DNA of 64,000 nucleotides from JBMDXB01 sp048594885. Its GTDB lineage: Bacteria; Acidobacteriota; Vicinamibacteria; Vicinamibacterales; 2-12-FULL-66-21. Every line of letters starts with the position of its first letter. Positions within the stretch are counted from its first letter, which is position 1. The stretch covers positions 1 to 64,000 of the forward strand of contig JBMDXB010000157.1 in the NCBI GenBank assembly GCA_048594885.1. Reading direction: 5' to 3'. Shown here one piece after another: positions 22,982-30,106 of this stretch. A program made the position numbers and the translations under genes. A model generated the notes under the pieces. The model was not told the DNA's origin, searched no databases, and saw nothing but the letters and a program-made list of their open reading frames with translations.

Positions 22982-25819
22982 ATGGACCCCGATACCGTCA
23001 GACTGTTTCGGGAGCTGGCAGACCGATCTTCCTCCGAGCGCGAAGCGTATTACGCGCGAGAGCACGTCGATGCGACCGTTCGCGCCGAAGTCGAATCGCT
23101 GCTGAGCTTCGATCGCGCTACGGCGAGTTCCTTTCACGCTGCGGTGATCGCCGCAGCGCGAGGCACGCTCGATCAGCCGGACACGGCGCCCCTCACGGGA
23201 CAGCGCCTTGGCGCCTTCGAGGTGCAAGCACTTCTCGGCACCGGCGGCATGGGTGAGGTCTATCGCGCGCGCGATACGCGCCTCGGGCGGAACGTCGCGA
23301 TCAAAATCATACGGCATGCGTTCCGCGAGGAACGCACACACGTCGCGCGCTTCGAACGCGAAGCGCACGTACTCGCGTCGCTCAACCATCCACACATCGG
23401 CGTGGTCCACGGGCTCGAGGAGATCGACGATCTCAAAGTCCTGGTGATGGAGCTGGTCGAGGGCGAGGATCTCGCCGAGCGGCTGGCGCGGGGGCCGTTG
23501 CCCGTGGCCGACGCGCTCGACGTTGGCCGTCAGGTCGCCGACGCCCTCGAGGCGGCCCATGCGCAAGGCGTCGTCCATCGCGATCTGAAGCCGGCGAATA
23601 TCAAGCGCCGTCCGGACGGTACGGTGAAGGTTCTCGATTTCGGCCTGGCGAAATCGCTCGATTGGGCCGGCGACGCCTCAAGCGTCACGCAGCCAGGCCT
23701 CATCGGAGGAACCGCCGCCTATATGAGTCCGGAACAGGCGCGCGGCGAAGCGTTGGACACACAGACGGATATCTGGTCCTTCGGCGTCGTCCTGTTCGAG
23801 CTCCTCACCGCCGTCTCGCCATTTGCGCGGAGGACGACAGCCGACACCCTTTCCAGCGTGCTCTCGGAGACGCCCGACTACGCGCTGGTGCCGCCGGGAA
23901 CGCCGCCAGCCGCGCGGCGCTTGATCCGCCGCTGCCTCGAACGAGATCCCCGGCGTCGCATGAAGCACATTGGCGACGCTCGCATCGAGCTCGAAGAGGC
24001 GCTCTCGCCCAGTGTCGACTCGCCGTCGGTTCGGTTGCAGGGCGCGATGAGTCGGCAGCTACGACGGGCAGTCGTACTCCTTGCTGCAGGCGCGGTCGTC
24101 GGCGCTGCCCTCGGCGCCGTCTGGCTGGCACAACGGCCCGCGGTACGGCCGGTCGTCCGCACGATCATCGCCGCGGACACCGTCATGAGAGGGACCGACC
24201 GAAGCTTTGCGTTCACGCCCGACGGCACGCGTCTGGGGTACATCAGCACCGACGCGAGACAGATACTCGTCCGGTCTCTCGACTCGCTCGAGCCGGTTCC
24301 GATCCTGACGACTGCCGCCTACATCCGAGGCCTCTTCCCCTCGCCCGACGGCCGGTGGTTCGCCTACGTCGAGGATGCGTTCACGTTGAGAAAGGTCTCC
24401 ACGTCCGGTGGACCGTCGGTCACCGTGGTGACGATGGACGGGCCGTCGCGCGGCGCTGCTTGGGGACCGGCCGATACGTTGGTGTTTGCCACCGGCGCAA
24501 CCGATACCGGTCTGCAGCGTGTGGCCGCCAGTGGCGGGCCAGTTACCGTGCTGACGCGTCCGGACCGCGAGCGTGGTGAGGGGGATCACGTGCACCCCGT
24601 ATGGCTGCCAGGCGGCCGCGCCCTGCTCTTCACGATTCTTCCCCCACGAGGGGGACTCGATGCGGCGAAAGTCGCCGTGCTGGACCTTGCCAGCGGGCGC
24701 TGGCGCACGGTACTCGAAGGCGGTCACGCGGCGCGATATGTGGAGGGTGGATACCTCGCGTATGCCGCAAGCGGTGCGCTGTGGGCCATGCGTTTCGATC
24801 TGAGGCGACTCGAACCGGCAGGCGCGGCGATCGAGGTCCTCCGGCCGGTGAGCGTCAGCGCGCTGGGAGCAACAGCGGAGTTCGATGTTGCCGGCAATGG
24901 CACGCTGGCGTACTCGCGCGGCGTGATCGTCGAGGGAAGTCAGGTCCAGCCCGTGTGGGTCGACCGTCAGGGACGCGAGACACCGCTGTCCCTGCCTGCG
25001 GACCACTATCGCCATCTCCGGATCTCTCCGGACGGAAAACGCCTGGCAGTCGTCACCGGCGACGACCTTTATGTGTGGGACCTCGGCAGCCCCTGGTCGG
25101 TGGCATCACGAAAGACCTTTGCTCCGGCCATCGACTGGTTTCCTGTCTGGACGCCCGACTCGCGGCGGATTGTCTTTGGCTCGTGGCGCGGCGGGAAGTT
25201 CAGTAATCTCTACCTGCTCGATCCAGATACCGGATCGGCTGAACGCCTGACCAACAGTCCCGACATGCAGTTGCCGACTGCAATCACACGTGACGGGACA
25301 GCCGTGATTTTTCACAGTTTCACCAAGAACCTTCAGGCGGTACGGCTGCAGGCGCCGACCGAACCGCAGATCCTCGTGGAAACGCCGGTCGAGGAGCGCA
25401 ATGGCGAAATCTCGCCGGACGGACGCTGGCTCGCGTACGAAGGAGAAAGTACCAGGCGTCCCGGTCAGCTCGATATCTACGTCCGGCCGTTTCCCGACGT
25501 CGATCGAGGCTTGTGGCAGGTGACGAGCACTGGCGGTATGTTCCCGGTCTGGGCGCGCAATGGTCGCGAACTTTTCTACATGACACCCGATGCCACGATG
25601 GCCTCAGTTCCGGTCCAGTCCGGCACGACGTGGAAAGCCGGCGCCCCTACCAGACTCTTTCGTGGGCGGTACGCGATTCGCGAGGGGAGCCTCGGCCGCC
25701 TGTTCGACGTCGCTTCCGACGGCCGGTTCCTCATGCTCAAGCAGCCCGCCGGCGGCGACGCGCCGCACTTCGTCATCGTGCAGAACTGGGTGGCCGAGCT
25801 CGCGCGACAGGTGCGGTAG
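22982..25819 (+). CDS. Membrane Ser/Thr protein kinase with TolB-type propeller
   Basis: A protein of 945 residues. A short N-terminal region precedes a complete Hanks-type kinase: glycine loop LLGTGGMGEVYRARD, Lys108 in VAIK, HRDLKPAN at 199-206, DFG at 219-221, then GTAAYMSPEQ. A single membrane helix spans about 361-383, after which a sensor part with TolB/WD40 blades follows (FTPDGTRLGYIS, SPDGRWFAYVE, SPDGKRLAVVTGD, TPDSRRIVFGSW). The propeller is probably periplasmic and the kinase cytoplasmic. The ATG at 22982 is preferred. The ATG at 22949 overlaps a TATAAT (22945-22950) that may itself be the -10. The neighbouring sigma gene, its usual partner, is degenerate. Confidence 0.9.
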   Translation: MDPDTVRLFRELADRSSSEREAYYAREHVDATVRAEVESLLSFDRATASSFHAAVIAAARGTLDQPDTAPLTGQRLGAFEVQALLGTGGMGEVYRARDTRLGRNVAIKIIRHAFREERTHVARFEREAHVLASLNHPHIGVVHGLEEIDDLKVLVMELVEGEDLAERLARGPLPVADALDVGRQVADALEAAHAQGVVHRDLKPANIKRRPDGTVKVLDFGLAKSLDWAGDASSVTQPGLIGGTAAYMSPEQARGEALDTQTDIWSFGVVLFELLTAVSPFARRTTADTLSSVLSETPDYALVPPGTPPAARRLIRRCLERDPRRRMKHIGDARIELEEALSPSVDSPSVRLQGAMSRQLRRAVVLLAAGAVVGAALGAVWLAQRPAVRPVVRTIIAADTVMRGTDRSFAFTPDGTRLGYISTDARQILVRSLDSLEPVPILTTAAYIRGLFPSPDGRWFAYVEDAFTLRKVSTSGGPSVTVVTMDGPSRGAAWGPADTLVFATGATDTGLQRVAASGGPVTVLTRPDRERGEGDHVHPVWLPGGRALLFTILPPRGGLDAAKVAVLDLASGRWRTVLEGGHAARYVEGGYLAYAASGALWAMRFDLRRLEPAGAAIEVLRPVSVSALGATAEFDVAGNGTLAYSRGVIVEGSQVQPVWVDRQGRETPLSLPADHYRHLRISPDGKRLAVVTGDDLYVWDLGSPWSVASRKTFAPAIDWFPVWTPDSRRIVFGSWRGGKFSNLYLLDPDTGSAERLTNSPDMQLPTAITRDGTAVIFHSFTKNLQAVRLQAPTEPQILVETPVEERNGEISPDGRWLAYEGESTRRPGQLDIYVRPFPDVDRGLWQVTSTGGMFPVWARNGRELFYMTPDATMASVPVQSGTTWKAGAPTRLFRGRYAIREGSLGRLFDVASDGRFLMLKQPAGGDAPHFVIVQNWVAELARQVR

Positions 25820-25855
25820 GGTCCAGGGCGCCATCCGTCCCGCCAACAAGGCACC

Positions 25856-25877
25856 GAAAATCCGTTCTACAAGGTGA
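25856..25877 (+). repeat. Copy 2 of the CCGTTCTACA direct repeat, upstream of the cupin gene
   Basis: This copy (GAAAATCCGTTCTACAAGGT and two more bases) starts 37 bp after the kinase stop and ends 27 bp before the cupin ATG. It shares a 10-bp core (25862-25871) and flanking bases with the copy at 22505. Here it lies where a promoter for the cupin gene would be expected. Confidence 0.45.
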
Positions 25878-25904
25878 GTCTGGTCTCTGCGCCCGAGGTG
25901 CCAC

Positions 25905-26411
25905 ATGAAGAAGATCTCGACGTTCGCTATCGCGTTTGTCCTGGCCGCAACAGCTTTTGCAGCCATCGCCCTCGCCACTCCGCCTTCCGGAGTGCTGAGC
26001 GGTGTGGTCATGGCAAGAGCCGGTTTCGCGGATCGCGTAGACGTGAAGTTCGCCGTCAAGGACACCTACAGGGGGTCCGAGGTAGTTGGCGTGAACGGCG
26101 CACAGGAGACGGTTGTGCAGCAGATCGTCATTGGACCAAACGGTCACACCGGCTGGCACAGCCATCCCGGCCCAGTCGTCGTTCTCGTGAAATCCGGTGA
26201 GCTGACGCTCTATTCGGGCGATGACCCGGCCTGTGCGGGTCGCACGTATTCAGCCGGACAGGCGTTCGTCGACTCCGGGCAGGGCCATGTGCACTTCGCC
26301 CGTAATCTGAATCCCGGCCAGAATACTGAACTCTGGGCCACCTACTTCGACGTGCCGCCAGGCGGCGCATTTCGCATCGATGCCCCCGCTCCAGGGAACT
26401 GCCCGTTTTGA
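25905..26411 (+). CDS. Secreted cupin-domain protein
   Basis: A protein of 168 residues with a signal peptide (TFAIAFVLAATAFAAIALA). The mature part is a single cupin barrel: motif 1 is GHTGWHSHPGPVVVLVKSGELTLY, giving the HxH metal ligands, and motif 2 is GQAFVDSGQGHVHFARN. Cupins of this type bind a metal and act as dioxygenases, isomerases or small-molecule binders; no substrate is indicated. The pair of Cys (one in DDPACAGR, one in the final NCPF) could form a disulfide. The gene is convergent with a secreted protein gene, and a strong hairpin separates the two. Confidence 0.87.
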   Translation: MKKISTFAIAFVLAATAFAAIALATPPSGVLSGVVMARAGFADRVDVKFAVKDTYRGSEVVGVNGAQETVVQQIVIGPNGHTGWHSHPGPVVVLVKSGELTLYSGDDPACAGRTYSAGQAFVDSGQGHVHFARNLNPGQNTELWATYFDVPPGGAFRIDAPAPGNCPF

Positions 26412-26448
26412 CGATGCGCCCTGACATCTCCGGACAGCGGAGGAAGCC

Positions 26449-26478
26449 GGGGCTGCGGGAGAGCGTTCCCGCAACCCC
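26449..26478. terminator. Bidirectional stem-loop between convergent genes
   Basis: GGGG-C-TGCGGGA (26449-26460) pairs with TCCCGCA-A-CCCC (26467-26478) across a 6-nt loop, with a single internal mismatch. It lies in the 79-bp gap between the cupin stop and the stop of the convergent secreted protein, where it can serve both transcripts. Confidence 0.65.
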
Positions 26479-26490
26479 GTCTCTCCGGCC

Positions 26491-27150
26491 TCAGTCCCCG
26501 ATCGGCGGCGCCGGCGTGCACTGATTCGGTCCAGTGATCCGCGACGCGTCGATGTAGACGTGCGCGGCCTCGAAGAACACCGTCGGCGGGGCCACGCCGC
26601 CGGTCTCGGGATCGGATCCCGACGTGGCCAGGCGCAGCTCGACCCTCGACGGCCCGCCCGCCGTCGATGTCTTCGTGCACCAGGTGTAATAGATGCCGTT
26701 GTCGTGGACATCTCCGCCGCCACCCCCGCCATCGCCTACGAGGAAGCCACTGATGCCGACCCAGTTTTTGTGCTTCTGCAGCGCAATCCATCCTGGCGGT
26801 GCGCCGGCCGCGCCGCCGGAGCCGGGGTTGCAGAACGCGCCGTTCACGCGACAACTCAACCAGAGCGCCGCGCCGTCATGCGTGTCGCCCGTCCCCGAAA
26901 ATGTGACGTAGAGGGTGTTGACCCCGGAGGGAACGAAGACCGTCTTCTGGAAGACGACGGTGCCGTCCTCTCCGGTTGCAGGATTGGCCGTCGTGGTCGT
27001 CGAGGTCTCGGTGCCGTTGAAGTTCAGGAAGTCTGCGGCGAGCCGAACGATGGGACCGCCCTGGGCCCATGTGTCGGTGGAGAAACAGACTCCCGAGACG
27101 AGCAGCGCCATTCCCGCTGCGACGATGAGGGTCCGAAATCGATGCTTCAT
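26491..27150 (-). CDS. Secreted protein of unknown function
   Basis: A protein of 219 residues with a signal peptide ending TDTWAQ. The mature part has beta-rich segments resembling a generic carbohydrate- or surface-exposed sandwich (TVFVPSGVNTLYVTFSGTGDTHDGAALWLSCRVNGAFCN), a glycine run (GDGGGGGGD) and a final segment with TVFFEAAHVYIDASRI. I know no family for it. The ATG at 27150 has an AGGGAGG site upstream; the frame remains open to 27654 only as a shadow of the neighbouring gene. It is probably co-transcribed with the HEAT-repeat gene 32 bp upstream. Confidence 0.75.
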   Translation of the reverse strand: MKHRFRTLIVAAGMALLVSGVCFSTDTWAQGGPIVRLAADFLNFNGTETSTTTTANPATGEDGTVVFQKTVFVPSGVNTLYVTFSGTGDTHDGAALWLSCRVNGAFCNPGSGGAAGAPPGWIALQKHKNWVGISGFLVGDGGGGGGDVHDNGIYYTWCTKTSTAGGPSRVELRLATSGSDPETGGVAPPTVFFEAAHVYIDASRITGPNQCTPAPPIGD

Positions 27151-27182
27151 GACAACCTCCCTTGCCGGGTGCCTCCGACGGA

Positions 27183-28034
27183 CTAGCGTTTGGGTGGCCG
27201 TTGCGGGGCGGGACTCTGGCGCGGCCGTGATGCCCTGTCGCGCGCGGCGAGCAGTTCGGCGGCACGCGCCCTCACGTGCTCGCTGGAATCCTGCAGCGCC
27301 CGGCGTGCAATCGCGGCGAAGTCGGAATGCTGCGCGAGCGCGTCGAGCGCCAGGAAGCGAACGTTGGCGGACGCGTCGGTGAGCGCCTCGCGCAGCGCGT
27401 CGGCGGGCACCTCGAGCTCGCCGGCGAGGGCCGCGTACAACGCACGGGTGCGGACGCGTTCGTCGGCATCGTGCAGCGCCCGCAGCACGGCGTCGAGGCT
27501 CCGGCCCTTCTTCCGCTCGATCAGCGTCTCGATCGCTGCCGCCCTGACATCCGGATCCGCGTCGCGGAGCCGATCCTCGACGTCCCGTGTGCTCGCCCAC
27601 GCGTCGGGCGGTACCGGAACCAGCCCGCGGCCCTTCCCCGGCCCGTAGATCCACACGACGCGCAGGCTCGCCGGTCGATCCTCGCTGCCGCCATAGAAGA
27701 AGAACGCGTCGCGCGTCGCGAGCAGCTGACGGAGCACTTCGTCAATCGCGAGATCCTTGAAGTCGGCGGAGACGCGCTCGTCACCGGGGACGTCGTCGCG
27801 CACGAGCGCGACATCGGCGAGCCGCGCAACTTCGTCGAGCAGGAGGTCCAGGCGAACGTTCTCGACGGTCGCGCTGACTCGTCCGTCGCGGATGAGCACG
27901 CGTGGCGCGTCCCGTTGCTCGCGTGTCAGTGGCGGGGCGCCGGGTTCGGCTCGTTGTCCGGCGTAGGCGAAACCGGCAATGGCGAGGGTGAAGCCGATGG
28001 GCGCGAACAGACGCAGGCCGTGTGAGGCCGACAT
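27183..28034 (-). CDS. Exported HEAT-repeat protein with secretin-like N-terminal segment
   Basis: A protein of 283 residues with a signal peptide (RLFAPIGFTLAIAGFAYA). Residues about 45-110 contain VSATVENVRLDLLLDEVARLADV and LKDLAIDEVLRQLLA-type sequence, like the STN/secretin N-terminal fold used by periplasmic binding modules. From about 145 on, HEAT-like helical repeats follow (DADPDVRAAAIETLIER, DADERVRTRALYAALAG, DASANVRFLALDALAQ, DSSEHVRARAAELLAA). Such proteins scaffold other proteins in the periplasm. The ATG at 28034 follows a GGAGGTGG site. The downstream secreted protein is a likely partner. The function is inferred only. Confidence 0.78.
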   Translation of the reverse strand: MSASHGLRLFAPIGFTLAIAGFAYAGQRAEPGAPPLTREQRDAPRVLIRDGRVSATVENVRLDLLLDEVARLADVALVRDDVPGDERVSADFKDLAIDEVLRQLLATRDAFFFYGGSEDRPASLRVVWIYGPGKGRGLVPVPPDAWASTRDVEDRLRDADPDVRAAAIETLIERKKGRSLDAVLRALHDADERVRTRALYAALAGELEVPADALREALTDASANVRFLALDALAQHSDFAAIARRALQDSSEHVRARAAELLAARDRASRPRQSPAPQRPPKR

Positions 28035-28130
28035 GGATCCACCTCCACGTGTGACGACGGCGACGAACACGGTAGGAGGAAGACTCGGCGTGGGCTACTG
28101 GCCCTCGGGACGGCCCGTGGATCAGGAGGA

Positions 28131-28751
28131 TCAGCGGACCGGGACAGGAGGGTCAGGTGGGGGGCCAGGCGCGGCAATCCGAAGGCTCGTGGGAATGTCG
28201 CGGCGAGACTGGACGTGCAGCTTGCCGAGGAGATTGTGGACGTGGAACTTCGCGGTTCGTTCCGTGATCCGCAACACGCCGCCGATCTCCTTGTTCGACA
28301 GGCCGCGAACCAGCAGGTCGAGTACTTCCCGCTCGCGCTCGGTCAATGGCGTGGCTCCGTACGGCGCGAGGCCCGTCCGATCGATCCGCATCCACCGCAC
28401 AATCGACCGCCCCGGAAACCAAAGATGGCCGCTGGCCACCACGCGGACAGCTTCGGGAAGCTCTCTCTCATATCGATCGAATGCGACGAGCCCCCAGATC
28501 CCGAACGGGATCCAGCGCATGCAGCAGTCCTCGTCGCAGCGCTCGACGAGCAGGATCGGACGGCTCGCTGGCGCCGTGACGCACGCCGCGCGCAGCACGG
28601 CCTCGAGGCATGGCAGCGCGCCGTCGAACACGCCGACGTCGAACTGATCGTCGCAGGTCAATCGCAGGTCCGATTCTGCGGTCACGACCCGCGTGTACTG
28701 CGCGGCGGCAACAGGGTGGGCACCAAATACCCGGACCGTGACTGGACTCAT
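28131..28751 (-). CDS. LuxR-type transcription regulator with degenerate receiver-like domain
   Basis: A protein of 206 residues. The C-terminal 70 residues are a standard LuxR/GerE helix-turn-helix (LTEREREVLDLLVRGLSNKEIGGVLRITERTAKFHVHNLLGKL). The N-terminal half has the spacing of a response-regulator receiver, but the acidic pair near the start and the usual Lys in strand 5 are not seen. Only an Asp in FDVGVFDG could align with the phospho-acceptor. It also has several Cys (RCDEDCCMRW), which could sense redox state or metal. It may be controlled other than by phosphorylation. It lies upstream of the HEAT-repeat gene on the same strand. Confidence 0.85.
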   Translation of the reverse strand: MSPVTVRVFGAHPVAAAQYTRVVTAESDLRLTCDDQFDVGVFDGALPCLEAVLRAACVTAPASRPILLVERCDEDCCMRWIPFGIWGLVAFDRYERELPEAVRVVASGHLWFPGRSIVRWMRIDRTGLAPYGATPLTEREREVLDLLVRGLSNKEIGGVLRITERTAKFHVHNLLGKLHVQSRRDIPTSLRIAAPGPPPDPPVPVR

Positions 28752-28910
28752 AAGGTCCCGTCGGGGAGCACGACGCGCAGTGCAAGTGCCGTTCCGAATG
28801 ATTCGATGCAGGAGACGCCGTGAAAGTGGGCATCCTCGGGCAACCGATCGGACAACGAGTGAGCTGCCTGGCCAATCGGCGGTCGTCCAGGAAGTTCCGC
28901 GGGGCGCGTC

Positions 28911-30062
28911 TCAATCCTTCAGCGCGGACCCCAGGTTGACGATCGTCCGGCCGGCGGTGTCCTCCGGGTAGAGCACGCGGTACTTGCGCTTCTTCTTCTT
29001 TTCGGCAGCGAAGAACTTATCGAGCCACGGCGTGTGGTTGGTCAGGTGGATGGAGAAGCGGTCGTCCGAGCGGACGCGCGTGAGCATCTGCATCGTCTCG
29101 AGATCCGGATTCTCGTGCTTGCCGTTGGCCGACACGACGTAATGATCGGCTCTGAGGAGCTCGAAGAAGTCGACGTCCGCATCTCGAATGCTGCCGTGGT
29201 GCGGCAGCTTGAGGACGTCCAGCGCAAGCGGCTTGCTGCCCTTGATCTTGCCGGCGGCTCGCAGCCCCTCGAGCACATCGTCGCCGCGGGCGTCGCCCGT
29301 CAACAGCATCGACTTCTTTCCGGATTCGACGAGGAGGACGATGCTCGAGAGGTTCTCGATCGAACGATCGACGTAGGCGGCGGTCTTCGCCAGGCCCTTC
29401 TTGATCAGTTCTGTGTCCCACTTCGCGTTCAGGTCGTCCTTCCGCTGCTTCGAAGGCCCGATCACGGTGATCTCGAGCGGGGCGGGCTGCGGTTTCGGGC
29501 CTGCGGGACGCAGCACCAGTCCGCCGCCGAACGCGCCGTTCGACCGAATCGCGAGCTTCTTCAACAGATCGCGAACCTCACGTCCCTGCGGCACGCTCGC
29601 CAGGACGAGCCGCGTCGAATGTTCGAGATCGGCGCCGGCGGGCACGCTGCCAACCGCCGCGGTCTTCACGCCTCCCGACGGGCCTGGACTCTTGTCAGGC
29701 ACGGCAACGGTCCGCGCCTGTTTTCCGACGATGTCGTCGAAGCTGTTGAACCAGAAATCGTCGATGCGGAACGGCAACGGGCCGCGCCGGCGCTGTTGGT
29801 CGAGGTCGCGCAGCAACGAGAGGACGCCGTTGATGTGATCGTCGTCGATATGGCTGATCATCATCAGCCGTATGGGCAGTGGCGTCGCCTCGTCCGGTGC
29901 GCGGCTGTTCTTCAACTGGAGCAGCCGCGGCTTCAGATGCCGGTCGTAGACCGTGCCGGGACCGCCGTCGATGACCATCAGTTGTGGAGCGGCTGGCGTG
30001 CCGAAATGCACCAGCAGCGCGTCGCCGTGCAGCGCCTGCACCGCCTCGAGACTGAACAGCAT
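28911..30062 (-). CDS. MBL-fold hydrolase related to ComEC/Rec2 metallo-beta-lactamase domain
   Basis: A protein of 383 residues, soluble, with no signal peptide. The metal site is recognisable: VIDGGPG, then MMISHIDDDHING (HxDxDH type), then LLTGDARGDD, and later LKLPHHGSIRDAD, which is the PHHGS motif typical of ComEC-type nucleases. Such proteins hydrolyse phosphodiester or related bonds. The C-terminus is basic (EKKKKRKY), compatible with nucleic-acid binding. The ATG at 30062 is used because a GGGGAGGGA site lies just before it; two ATGs further left (30083, 30080) lack one. The gene is 44 bp after the subtilase stop, so they probably share a transcript. Confidence 0.85.
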   Translation of the reverse strand: MLFSLEAVQALHGDALLVHFGTPAAPQLMVIDGGPGTVYDRHLKPRLLQLKNSRAPDEATPLPIRLMMISHIDDDHINGVLSLLRDLDQQRRRGPLPFRIDDFWFNSFDDIVGKQARTVAVPDKSPGPSGGVKTAAVGSVPAGADLEHSTRLVLASVPQGREVRDLLKKLAIRSNGAFGGGLVLRPAGPKPQPAPLEITVIGPSKQRKDDLNAKWDTELIKKGLAKTAAYVDRSIENLSSIVLLVESGKKSMLLTGDARGDDVLEGLRAAGKIKGSKPLALDVLKLPHHGSIRDADVDFFELLRADHYVVSANGKHENPDLETMQMLTRVRSDDRFSIHLTNHTPWLDKFFAAEKKKKRKYRVLYPEDTAGRTIVNLGSALKD

Positions 30063-30106
30063 GGCGTCCCTCCCCTGCATCATGAACTGACGCGGATGAC
30101 CGCGAG

